NCBI GenBank assembly: GCA_900660155.1
Contig: CABFPE010000006.1
Coordinates: 2,808,536 to 2,872,535, forward strand
DNA length: 64,000 nt
Reading direction: 5' to 3'
DNA from: Hofstenia miamia
Lineage: Eukaryota > Xenacoelomorpha > Acoela > Hofsteniidae
Of this stretch, positions 40,001 through 49,405 are shown one piece after another (position 1 is the stretch's first letter; every line of letters starts with the position of its first letter). The notes beneath the pieces were generated by a model that was not told the DNA's origin, ran no database searches, and saw nothing but the letters and a program-made list of their open reading frames with translations. Made by a program: the position numbers and the translations under genes.

Positions 40001-43000
40001 AACAGGTCAAGTTTGCTGAACATTTTGCCATGCAAGCATAAAACAAGATAAAATAGTCATTACATTATTATTAATGAGAAATACACACGTAGTTTCGGTG
40101 TTCCACTATATCACTTCTGCGAGAAGGTCATAATTTAATTGATGCAAATATTTAGTACGTACTAAACTTAAATACAAATTACATTACATGTACTTATGTA
40201 ACAATTTTTCTGTATGATTTGACTAAGGTAACAATCCCTGATGTGATTTTTGCAAGGGTGCCCGAGGGCTGTGCGAGTCAGGGACAAAATGCATGGCTAT
40301 TTTTAATTGAACGCGCGATGAACATTGTTTTTTAATTTTTCAGTATAACCACACAAAACAAAAAAAATAAATCACATTCAAATTGCGTTTCTCAAAGTAG
40401 TCAGCCCCACGCCACTGGCATTCATATGAACTCCCTCTGAGATTACCAAATATTTTGTGAATTTTTTTGAATATTTAGCTATAAGTACTCCTTTTATAAA
40501 CATTTACGTATTTATGACCATAGTAACCAGTTGTGGATAACAGGTGACGGAGTAGAGGGGCTTTGAAGATCAAAAAGAAGTGACTTACGGACATCGCTGA
40601 GGGATGGAAATTGCGACATTTGATTATGTTAGAAAGCATCATTTTGGCAAATATCGATAATGTATATGAAACCAAATAACACGCAGCCATATTTAAGAAT
40701 GTCAATTTTTCAGTTTGACTTATTCTAAAAATACCCTGAAAAATCTGCCACCTGACAGAGAAGTCTACCCTGAAGTCAGCTCAGGATTGGAATAGTGATG
40801 AACTTATTGCCTCTTCCGTAACTCTGAAATTATTGACATTTATGCACAATTTTTAGTTCAGTACATTCGAAGACAGAATCCGACTTTCAACTTGTCAAAT
40901 AGTCATGTAGTGATAAGGAATGCGCAAGAAAGTATTGAAGATGAAGCTGAAAAGAGGTTTGATTCAGTACTATTTAGCGAAAAAAGACAAATTACCTGAA
41001 TCTTAAGTTGACTGTGAAGTGTTTCGAATTCTTCGTCTTTGATTTGACTCGATGTGAAAACAGTACGTGAAATCGACTGACTCCAACGGTTCGATTTCTT
41101 TCTCAACGTATGGAACGAAATTTTTGAAAGTTTGTTTGTAAAGCTTGAATCCTGAGTGCGATACTTTTCCATCAGTTCTTTAGTTCGCTTCAATTCATTG
41201 AATGAAGTAATTATCTAAAGGGTAAAAACATAAAATTGTCTAGTTGCTAAGAGTTAATTCTAATATTGACAAAGCTAAATATAGGAAAATTAAACCTCAA
41301 GCAATGAATAAATGAAAACTGACGAGAACGAAAAGCGAAAAACTACACATTAAAATTAGCTTTGAAATTATTGAAATCAAGTGGTGCTTTACAGGCATCT
41401 GAAGGGATATGTTAACACAAAAAACTTTTCTAAAAGGAGAACAAGAAACGAGGTTAGAAGAGAAACAAATCAACTTTAACGACAACAATCTCATTGGAGA
41501 AAAGTAATTGAATTTACAAACGCAATAAAATTCTTCATTTTAGTTAAAAAAAAGTAAATCTGAAGACAATATTTTTTAGTCAAATACTATGTTAAATATT
41601 ACAGACTCAAAAATATAATTTGTTATGTATCTAAAAACTAGACAAATCATCTCTCAAAGTCGAGAAGTTTATGCTCTCTTTTTGTAATCAATTTAAAAGG
41701 ACCATCGAACATTGGTAAGAGAATGTTGAGAGGACTTATCATCTTCAACTCCATTTCGATAGAAAAATCTTGCGTTAGAGATGACAACACTTTCACAGCA
41801 TTTATTATAAAAAAATGGTTTTTTACAACTTAAAATGTATTACTTGAACAAAACATGTATAAAAGCAAAGTACCTCCATTAATCGAATATGAGCAAGAAC
41901 TAAGTCTTGGTGATCTGGATGATCACTAGGCGTGGTGGAACTCAACTCCTTTACTAGTAAAGGATATTTCATTACGCGCTGGCCGGGTTTTGATAGAAGA
42001 GAAATTACTGAAAATTCATTGCTTCCAAGTTGTTTCATTTCTTCTATTTTGGATGTGAAGTATTTTTTAACATCAGGATCTTCGTTATATCTAAATTGAA
42101 AATCAAATGGCCAATTTATCTAACTTCACCATTGGCTAATACAGAGTTCTTTAAATACCTTAAGAGGCCTAAATTAATAGTATAAATTTATGCGTTTCTA
42201 TACATATTTCTACAAAATTTAAAATACTAAATTACATATTGAAAGGGATGTAAATTATCAGCACATATGAAAACGTGCTAAATGCTCATGAGAGCACTAA
42301 AATTGTTCCAATTTATTTCAATATTGACTTTCTAGTAGTTAAAGAGAAGAAAAGTAAAACAAAATTTATTATTATTTTTTCATTCGAAGAGAGGCAATGC
42401 ATGAATGAATGTCAATACGTTCCCACCACCGTTCAAAAATTGGATTGTTATTGATGTTATGATTGCCTTTAAATTTAATTAAAATTTAATTTTGTGAGAG
42501 CATGAAGTGGACAGTGATTAACAAATGAACTAATTGTAGTAAAGCAACTCAGAGGAAATGTAACATGTGAGATATCAAAATATTTTAGAACGAAAGGTCT
42601 GAACAGGATCAGTGCAGAATCTTAATACTATACGACGTAATCAACAATATTGTAAATTGCTACAAACAATGTTAATTTGCATAACAACATTCAAACATAA
42701 TAAAACACGGAATTATCACAAAAATACATATAGCATCCATTTGTAAATGTGCAAAAAAATTAGAAAACTAAAATCCTAGAGAGCAGTGTAACTGTCAAAT
42801 ATAATTGTATTACTACAATAACAAACAATAAATATGATTGGGTAAAAGTGAAATAAGTAGTAACATGTACACCACAATTTGAAGAAATTAAACTTAATGT
42901 GCAGTCACTAAAGATTAAGAAGTACAATTATGTGCAGAACTTAAAATACAAAGTCTGTACGATTAGAGGCCATGTGCAGCCAGATTTAATATATAAAATT

Positions 43001-46000
43001 TAAGTAAATGTTTATATAAAATGTGAATGAATTTAAAACTTGATTCAAGCATATAAAGAAATAATTCAAAAGCCCATTACAGAACTAAATTGTAAGGCAA
43101 CGGTTGACTAGTGATTGCTCCAAAAGTGATCTATCACATTTAAAAGAATTGCACGTCTAACCACCCGAGATAATTAGCGATGTGACGATCACAAGGAAAT
43201 CGAACGCGCACGATTTCTTCGTGAATGCCACATTGCTAATTATCTCGGGTGGTTAGACGTGCGATTTAATCAAAATGTGACAGATCACTTTTGAAGCAAT
43301 CACTAGTCTAACCGTGGCCTAAGAACGTCACCGCACCACACTGAAAAACTCACTGTCATAATAAATGTCAGGCAACAAATACATAATAATGTAAATACAG
43401 ATAATCCCTTTTTTCACCAAATCGCACCGCCCACACCTCTCATTCTAACCAGATGCGTACACACTGCGGAGAGGGGGGGGGTCAGGGGGTGTGCGTACCC
43501 CCTGAAGCAAGGATGGCAGAAAAATAATAATACTAATGAGTGAAAATGTCATATTTCCATTCCAAGTTTGTGAAAATTAAATTACATAAAACATTACGCC
43601 TTTCAAACGTATGTCAAATGATATACACAAACTCACCAACCAAATATTATGCAGGACTTGGTTCTCCGACAACTAATGAAGGACACTTCTTAGAATTACT
43701 AAAGCACCTTGCGAAATAAGTTTTTTCGTCTACCAAAACAAAGTCATTTTGGTCCAATGGAAATGTTGTTTACCTTCCTAAGCAGCAGTTAGACAATGTT
43801 GTCCTGACAATAAAAAAACTATCCGATGTTAGATGGGCTTCAAGAAAGCGTGCCACTGTAGTGGTTATTTCGGGCTTACCAGCAATTTGCAAAACACTTG
43901 AGTGAATAGCAATAGGTGAACTACCAAATTGCAAACCTATGGTTCTTGCGCAGACGCAAGGATTGCTTAAATCAATCAGCAAATTTGAATGTGTATTTTT
44001 GCTTAATTTGGTATTGAGAAAGACGCATTCATTACGCCAATAGATACAAAGGAAGTCAATTGATTTGCTTTCTGCAGCTAAACTAATAAATGGTTGCTTA
44101 ATGAAACTCGAGGAATTGCGAAGCCAGGAAGCATTTGACGAAATAGAGACATTGTGCATTACATTGGCTAATTTATGTGATATTGATACCGAATCTAAGT
44201 ACAAAACGACACGGCTAAGAAAGAAAAAACGATTATCATTGGATGAGTCCCGTGATGATACCAGAGGAGATATTCATACGAGGTTTTTGGTTGAAAATTT
44301 CTGTTGCTATTGACGTGCTAGTTGCACAAACGAAAGATAGATTTTCAGATTTCAACCATCTAGTGTCACTGTTTCCGCACTTAATCCGAAACCTTATGGT
44401 AGCAAGTAATCAAGCGACCACTTCAAAGAATGACATGGGACCTGGTGACGATTTATCGTTCATGAGGGCTAATGACCTCGATGTTGCTCTTTCAAATTTA
44501 CCAGCAATGTACTCTATATGTATTGATGTTGGAAATGTCATAAAAACAGAAATAAGGAAGCGAACATGGAAGCTATAGCGCCTCAATTTCAACCGTATTT
44601 ACTTCAATTTATCTTTTATAAGCATTTTACTTTTTATTAAATCAATTTTTGTACTCTTCTACTACTGCTATTGTTTGCAGTTTTTTAAACGCTTTTACGC
44701 ATTTGTGTTTTTAAATAGATGTTATAGTGTTATATACAATTAATTATTGTTCCAAACAACCTCTAAAATTTGATCCTTGAAATAGTCAAAGTGTAAATCT
44801 TAATTATAATACGTACAAGGAAAAGCAAATTTGTTGAGTGATACATTATACAGAAGCTTATCTCACAGCAGCAATTTTATGGAAAATTGTATAATCTAGT
44901 TTCGTCAAAAGCTTGTGGTGATAGTATGATGACTTTTTCATAATTTAGCAAAGTATTTATCGATGTAGACTAACAATAGGTTCTTTTAGCACAAAGATCA
45001 GAATATGTTATTCAAATATATTAATTCTACAAATCATTATGCAGAAAATTAAAATCAATATTTCTTATGAATTTTTTAATATCTAACGATTACTAGTTTG
45101 AAATCTGAAAATAAAATTATATATAAATATTGGAAATACAGCGAAATTGTGTTCATTTTACAAAAAAGTCATTTCCATATTGGCAGTAAGAAAAATATGA
45201 ATACTGAATGAAACTCTTATTCATTTGTCTAAAGCAAAAGATGCTATGATTCAATGTATAATAATGTTAATAAGTCAATAAATATTTTAATTTTAAAGTT
45301 CACGAGGAATAGTTATTTGTAATATTAAACTATTATATAAAAATTACTTGGCTATGCTTTCTGTAATATCACCACAATCTTTGCAGAAGGGCGAGTAGCT
45401 TTCAAGCAGTTCGTCAGCAAACTTAAGAAAACAACTACCAAATAACTGATTATGAACACTCTTCTGAGCAGTTGACTGAAGTTCTGCATTTAAGCGTTTA
45501 GAAAAGTTATAGAGAGGACGTAGATTCCCAAATAAAGATGAATGATCAAATTTAGACGCTAAATGACCAGTAGGAGGAGGGAAAAAAACCTAAACATAAA
45601 CATCTGAGAAAACAGCTAAGGACGAAAATGAACTAGTCCTCAGCAAATATGTGTACTGTGGATCATCAGGTACATGTCGCGGATGGAATATGCTGGCCAA
45701 ATAAAAATATTGAACAAAACATAATGCTGAATAAAAAGAAGTCTTGGCCTACTTAGTCAGATTTAATTATATTGTTTTTCATGTATGTATCGTAAACAGT
45801 TTAATAGACGCTTAATGACTATATACCTAGTACTTAAAGAATACAAATATAGTACTATTAAGTATACTGTCAATTCAAACATTGGTGCACAATTTGAAGT
45901 AGAAGCCGAAAAATATTATTTGATAAAGCTTTGTGGCCACACATTTCTAATGAAGGCTCACATGAGATCTAGCGGAAACTAAAAGTAACTGAGTCATCGC

Positions 46001-47292
46001 AAATTATAAAATTGAAAATAAAACGAAATATCGACAATTACATTTGAGTTGTAAATATACTAATATACAGTGCTTCGTAAAATATGTATTCTTAATTTGT
46101 TGAAGAACTTTATCTGGAACACTGATATGCGAACTGCCTCCGGCTGCCCTAGATAATAGATATGATTTTTAGATTTCTTTTGAAGCTATATACAATACAC
46201 AGAATCAAAAAGGAAAAGGTTTTCTCATAAATAGCAAGAGTACAGCAAATAAACTACTTTGAGATGTTGAGAATATATTTAATTAAAATAATTTGCTTGA
46301 AAATACTGAAATCCAACTCACTTTCAAACAGATATCTAGATCATTGCAATATTTCCGTTCAGTATCCAGTAATTCTGTGATGATATTTATACGCTTCTTG
46401 GCATTTTTTTCATTGTGCAAGAGTGCTTCATTATTTAATGAAGCTGAACGATCACTGGATGATGTTGAACTGCTAAATACAGTATTTCAATATACTGAAA
46501 AAAATTTATGGTCATACTTTAAGCTGTTGTTCAAGCTATTAGAAGAAATTGACTCATTTGAATTACAATTATCAGTAGATTCGATATCATTTTTAATTGG
46601 TGCATTGCTAACCATTTCAAACTTAGAAGACACATGTTTATCCGGGATGTCTTTAGGGATTCTAAATTCCGAATAGCTAATTGAGAAAGAAATTGAATAG
46701 AAACCTGTTAAATACTGCGTGAATGGGATCAGTCGGCTCCAGAGGTTTGATGACAATATTGGAGAGATGGTTTAGAGGAATCATTCCATGTTTTCCTTTT
46801 TCAACATACACATTTGCCCAATCTCTGTTCAAATACTTTGTGATAATGCAACGTGTGCCTAAATATAAAAACAAACATTTAAACGAAGCTAGAAAATCAG
46901 ACTCCTTTAGTGAGGAAATAGTGTTTGCCAAACAGTTGATGAAATATCAAGGATACTCAATACAATAAGCATTCAAACATTTCAGGAAATAATGGAATTG
47001 TGCACTTTATAATTAATAATTAACAGATTATGTATTTACCCGCTCGAACGTTTGCATCCTCCTTTTCATTACCAGTGTAATCAAAAGAAACCCGTGCAGC
47101 ATCTCGTCCAGTAAGAGAAACAAAATTTTTAGGGAAAATTCCACGTCGATTGTCTACGGAACCGCGAACCCATTCTGAATTCACTGGTTCCAAACAGCGA
47201 ATAAGATCTCCTTGTACTATATCAAGATCGTCATCACAAGAGGCTGCGTATGTGTAGTCACAACGAGCTACTACGCCAGCCCATGCGTTCAT
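30763..47292 (-). CDS. DNMBP: Tuba/DNMBP-type RhoGEF (SH3-SH3-DH-BAR), 8 exons
   Basis: This is a Rho-family (Cdc42-type) guanine-nucleotide exchange factor linking membrane curvature and actin. Exons are 47292-47040, 46858-46705, 46472-46322, 45589-45348, 42090-41874, 41214-40996, 36296-35996 and 31040-30763. They total 1,815 bases, 605 codons, and every junction keeps phase. Predicted layout: SH3 at about residues 9-60, a second SH3 at 66-120, a Ser-rich linker, DH at about 160-340, then BAR at about 345-595 with no PH domain between. DH followed by BAR is the mark of DNMBP, ARHGEF37 and ARHGEF38; two N-terminal SH3s favour DNMBP. The start ATG follows an in-frame TGA. Vertebrate DNMBP has four N-terminal and two C-terminal SH3s, so this form is shorter. 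The 3' end is open: exon 8 either splices at GAG|GTACGA or reads four more codons to a TAA at 30,748. Confidence 0.85.
31700..32260. other. Less AT-rich intronic segment with CRE-like site
   Basis: This piece has clearly more G and C than its surroundings, for example CGACCGGGGAGTCGGCAG near 31,719. ATGACGTCAG near 32,003 contains TGACGTCA, the CREB/ATF consensus. Two loosely alike blocks (ACCACCCTGCCAAATATTAG near 31,930 and CTACAACCCTGCAAAGTTTC near 32,070) suggest an old internal repeat. No open frame is convincing. It may be a dispersed element or a regulatory segment. Confidence 0.4.
34531..35195. repeat. Dispersed repeat, copy B, split by a MITE
   Basis: The outer parts (34,531-34,674 and 35,143-35,195) align in order with 10,068-10,285. 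The 468 bases between have no counterpart there. Confidence 0.75.
34675..35142. mobile_element. piggyBac-like MITE
   Basis: A 468-bp insert flanked by TTAA on both sides (34,671-34,674 and 35,143-35,146), the target site of piggyBac transposases. The ends are CCCGATCTTAC on the left and CCCTATCTTAC on the right (reverse complement). Inside each end is a second matching block, CTGAGGGGCCGATTTGCCCC on the left and CTGATGGGGGCGATTTGACA on the right. The left arm has about 24 extra bases between the two blocks. The inside is AT-rich with no credible transposase, so it depends on an autonomous relative. The related empty site at about 10,226 reads TTAT. Confidence 0.85.
35996..36296 (-). CDS. RhoGEF exon 7: BAR helices
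   Basis: The acceptor is GTACTTAG|CAT. It contains EYLESFRYLVDTMKQIQDP and SKMISPLNILLPMFDGPFKL, then IAKREHKLLDFER, the BAR block (PL..L...F.GP.KLI.KR..KLLD) shared with DNMBP. The donor is GAGAGAT|GTATAT with one base carried over. Its 3' half is copied at 41,648-41,807. Confidence 0.9.
37338..37533. repeat. 98-bp tandem repeat, two units
   Basis: Units 37,338-37,435 and 37,436-37,533 share GTTTTCA(T/A)ACCGTTCGC and TTAAGCCCTCTCTACTTTAA and differ at scattered sites. They sit directly upstream of the hAT transposase frame, so they may be subterminal or promoter sequence of that transposon. Confidence 0.9.
37548..38958 (+). pseudogene. Decayed hAT transposase
   Basis: Remains of a hAT-superfamily transposase run in order on the plus strand. 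The N-terminal piece includes YASKYPSEFTVSLIGLLYCQ. Then come FVQSLLKMDMPLNKAKHPSM and KKIFIVVNETF (the DET catalytic box with Asn for Asp). Further on are LLLSDSTRYV (second catalytic Asp region), VTCTAHLVRNCA (the CxxH-like block), RPQPFVTRWGTWLE and, last, SSASVERAFSMIKNLLADNR, the C-terminal dimerisation block. Reading this set uses three frames, with an added stop in the third, so it is dead. Typical lengths are 600-700 residues; about 440 are visible. It is antisense to the host gene in intron 6. I could not fix its terminal repeats or target duplication. Confidence 0.85.
40996..41214 (-). CDS. RhoGEF exon 6: DH-BAR junction
   Basis: The acceptor is CCCTTTAG|ATA. It begins IITSFNELKRTKELMEKYR (end of DH), then ISFHTLRKKSNRWSQSISR and SSQIKDEEFETL, matching the start of the BAR region of DNMBP/ARHGEF37/38. 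The donor is ATTCAG|GTAATT, phase 0. The 4.7-kb intron that follows holds a decayed hAT transposase. Confidence 0.88.
41648..41807 (-). pseudogene. Displaced partial copy of RhoGEF exon 7
   Basis: 160 bases match 35,995-36,154 with two substitutions. The copy runs from inside exon 7 to one base past its 3' splice boundary. It lies in intron 5, upstream of exon 6, so it is out of order. Both substitutions change the protein (Ser to Leu and Ala to Thr). It has no acceptor AG next to its 5' end, and the GT donor is replaced by GA, so it should not be spliced in. It could be a recent duplication or an assembly error. Confidence 0.9.
41874..42090 (-). CDS. RhoGEF exon 5: DH C-terminal helices
   Basis: The acceptor is AATTTAG|ATA. 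It carries FSVISLLSKPGQRVMKYPLL then VKELSSTTPSDHPD. This is the L..P.QR(I/V)..YPLLL..L signature, the most conserved part of Rho exchange domains and the main GTPase contact. The donor is ATGGAG|GTACTT, phase 0. Confidence 0.92.
43093..43322. mobile_element. Foldback MITE (long inverted repeat)
   Basis: A 230-bp palindrome. The left arm, about 43,093-43,182, pairs with 43,229-43,322 over some 90 bases. Shared blocks include ACTAGTGATTGCT, AAAAGTGATC and GTCTAACCACCCGAGATAAT, then TTAGC(A/G)ATGTG. The centre also pairs (GAAATCG with CGATTTC around GCGC). RNA across it would form a long hairpin. The ends (TAAGGCAACGG and TTAGGCCACGG) are too diverged to fix a target duplication. No coding capacity. 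Confidence 0.9.
43450..44705 (+). pseudogene. Decayed hAT transposase, ZMYM/DUF4371 type
   Basis: Plus-strand frames carry KKLSDVRWASRKRATVVV (the LSDTRW block), then FECVFLLNLVLRK, then IDLLSAAKLINGCLMKLEEL (the K.iDLl.A..Li..l..L block). After a frame change near 44,290 come IDVLVAQTKDRFSDFNHLV and LFPHLI. This order is typical of hAT proteins annotated as zinc-finger MYM-like or DUF4371. Stops and a frame change make it dead. Its possible left end is CAGATGCGTACAC (43,450), with a hairpin-forming G/C tract just inside. The right end may be TTTTACGCATTTG (to 44,705), but the flanks show no 8-bp duplication, so the ends are tentative. Confidence 0.7.
43482..43505. repeat. G/C hairpin at presumed hAT left end
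   Basis: TCAGGGGGT and ACCCCCTGA pair around a 6-base loop, preceded by nine Gs. Sub-terminal G-tract hairpins of this kind occur in hAT elements with CAGTGGCGTA-type ends. Confidence 0.75.
45348..45589 (-). CDS. RhoGEF exon 4: central DH domain
   Basis: The acceptor is ATGTTTAG|GTT. It reads SSLFGNLRPLYNFSKRLNAE, the DH block around IFGN...L, then FGSCFLKFADELLESYSPFC, the (I)G..FL......Y..YC block. The donor is GCCAA|GTAATT with two bases carried over. Confidence 0.9.
46322..46472 (-). CDS. RhoGEF exon 3: Ser linker and DH start
   Basis: The acceptor TATTTAG|CAG gives a one-base phase matching exon 2; the CAG three bases on would also keep frame. It encodes a Ser-rich linker, then KKRINIITELLDTERKYCND, the first helix of the DH domain (family form R...I.EL..TE..Y..DL). 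The donor is GAAA|GTGAGT, a strong consensus. The upstream intron 3 stays open in this same frame except for one TGA; see findings. Confidence 0.8.
46705..46858 (-). CDS. RhoGEF exon 2: rest of second SH3
   Basis: The acceptor is ATATTTAG|GCACAC. It reads TRCIITKYLNRDWANVYVEK, then GKHGMIPLNHL, the Trp and GxxP strands of an SH3, followed by a proline-containing tail. It ends AACAG|GTTTCT with two bases carried over. Confidence 0.85.
47040..47292 (-). CDS. RhoGEF exon 1: first SH3 and start of second
   Basis: Residues 1-84. SH3 landmarks are ARCDYTYA (ALYDY motif), DDDLDIVQGD (acidic RT loop), EWVRG (the Trp of the ligand groove) and GIFPKNFV (the 3-10 helix and last strand). RVSFDYTG begins the second SH3. 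The donor is GCGG|GTAAAT, with one base carried over. The ATG at 47,292 is preceded directly by an in-frame TGA, so I take it as the start; I cannot exclude upstream exons that use another acceptor. Confidence 0.85.
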
Positions 47293-49080
47293 TCACAAAA
47301 ATCATCAACTAAAACTTTTAAACAGAAATATGAACAAGAGTAATAACCGATTAAACTACCCGTAATCAGAGCAGCAATTGAGTACCTTAATCCATGATCC
47401 AGTCAAATTTGAGATTTAAATATCTACGGCTAAATGTATACATAGGGATTGCAACCATACTGCATGAAGAAAAATTTTATGAAGGAAGCTTAAAGATGTT
47501 GTTCTTTTAATAAATTCGGATATTATCATATTGACTTTTTTTATCAATGGAAATATGACAAATATGATTTTAATGTTTCAAATATGTGAAGTAATGATAC
47601 CTTGGCATATCACAACAATAAAAGGATAAATGCATTAACATGGACCGAATTTAACTTAAGAAACAAAATTCTAGTATAAATTATATTGGATTTAGCATTT
47701 CTGGGTAAAAAAATTATTGGTCTTGTTTTTCTCCAAAAATCTATGTTGGCATATTAAGTGATATTGATGAAAAAAATATCATACAAAACTTAGAATGAGT
47801 GTTTGTTAATATTCTTTCATATTTTAATGAAATTAGGTGTGCATCGCCAATTGCAATCAATTTCATGCAATGAATATTTGACTTTTAGAAGGAAAAATTG
47901 AACTAACCATATCAAAATGTTGATAATTGGAGCATTAAAAATATAATTATCATTTTAAGGTTAGGAAGATATGTTTTGATGCTAACATGCTTGCTTATTC
48001 CTATTTCTTAGGTTTAAATACTGTAGTATTATTCATAGAGTAAACACAATACTTTCAAAGAAATTCATAAATTAAATGTAACTAATAATTTGAATCACTC
48101 AATGAAGATAATGAGTAAAACCAAAAGATTTCATTTATTTTTCAATAAATAAATGCATGATATTAAACTGTGGTCTGCAGACGTAATAAGAGGCAAGCCA
48201 CATATCTACCAAGAGAGAATCCACCATAGGTAAATTTGATAAATTGTTTTCAAATCGTTAAAATGTAATATCCAAAATCTGTCAAACTTAACAACTAAAT
48301 ATCTTAAATATCAATGATATGTATAAATTATTTTTGTAATTCGTATATTTAAAGTAATTCTCAATGCAAACAATATTTCCATACATTGAATTCCCTCGTC
48401 ATTTTGACAATGAGAATGTGCATTGCACAAATATACTAAAACAAACGCTTTAAATATGAGTTAAGCAAAAAACCGAATTCACTAATTGCATCACACCAAA
48501 CAATTATATCTGAAAACGTGGCTTAGAAATTTCACATAACGTTTAAAAATATGTGTTTAATCTAAAAATCTAAATAAAATTGAAATTCTAATAGAAAATG
48601 TTTCTCAAAATTTCTACATAGAATGCTAAATAGCACTAGAAGTCATATGTGTTAAAATTATACAGGCATCATTATAAACTGCATAAGAAATTTGATTATA
48701 AAAAAATTTCAGCTTGCCATAGTTTTAGGTTTTAACACTACAATACATTTTGTCAAACATTCAAAAATTGAAATTTCACAATATTTCAAATTTTCAAAAA
48801 TCCAATTATTTAAGAAATGTCCTGCATTTTAGAGCATTACATTCTATGAAAAAATAAGTTTTATTTCTCAACCTAATGACGTCGTCTTATATGTGACCAA
48901 GGAACTTGGGACATTAATATTTTAGTTGCAGTCTCAAAAAGTAAGTATAACAATTGCAAATTTTAAGTTAAGTAATAAATAATTATGTTACTACTTATGC
49001 CCAAACTCAAAATTGATTATATTTACACATCCAACTGTTTATATAAAAATAATTTCACATCATGTAAAGAATTAAACAAA
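47293..49080. other. Upstream flank of the RhoGEF gene
   Basis: AT-rich, with no coding signal and no clear TATA or initiator that I can support. CpG is present at an ordinary density here, unlike what follows. Confidence 0.5.
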
Positions 49081-49221
49081 GGAAACATATGTGTTCATAT
49101 ATTTTAATACAAAATAAATAATATGATAACTTGGATGCACTAACATTAATATATTTAGCTCAACAAACAAATTTCTTTAATGACTGTAGCAAAATCCTGT
49201 GATAAAATAAAAACAATAATT

Positions 49222-49405
49222 GCCTAGGTGGCTCAACTGTGCACTAGGGAATCTTAGATTTGTAAGAATAGTTAGGAAAGAATCAATAGCAGGCAGTAAT
49301 TTGACAAATATCTTCCTATGCCTACACCTAGACTTAAATATTGGTGGATTATATTGCTACAGCACTAGCAGGGCTAGTAGTTAAGGTTTGATCCTAGGCA
49401 CCCAA
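49222..49405 (+). repeat. Possible tRNA-derived repeat
   Basis: GCCTAGG followed by TGGCTCAACTGTGCAC (A-box-like) at the left, and GGTTTGATCCTAGGC (B-box-like T arm plus the complementary stem) at the right, are 170 bases apart. Looser relatives of the right part lie near 55,420-55,474 and, reversed, at 62,537-62,585. The stem match and box order suggest a tRNA-derived SINE or a tRNA pseudogene with an insertion. The evidence is thin. Confidence 0.3.

Larger units (their letters stand above)
36297..40995 (-). other. RhoGEF intron 6
   Basis: A 4.7-kb intron carrying a hAT transposase pseudogene on the opposite strand and its 98-bp tandem repeat. The parts outside these hold nothing I can name. 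Confidence 0.75.
42091..45347 (-). other. RhoGEF intron 4
   Basis: A 3.3-kb intron carrying a foldback MITE and a hAT pseudogene, described separately. The remainder is AT-rich and holds nothing I can name. Confidence 0.75.

Noticed and set aside
43770-44204. Minus-strand frame of 144 codons
   Set aside because: It is antisense to the hAT transposase blocks LSDVRW and IDLLSAAKLI, which are clear on the plus strand.
46293-46676. Plus-strand frame of 127 codons near 46.5 kb
   Set aside because: It is the complement of the RhoGEF linker and exon 3, whose DH helix and splice sites fit the minus strand.
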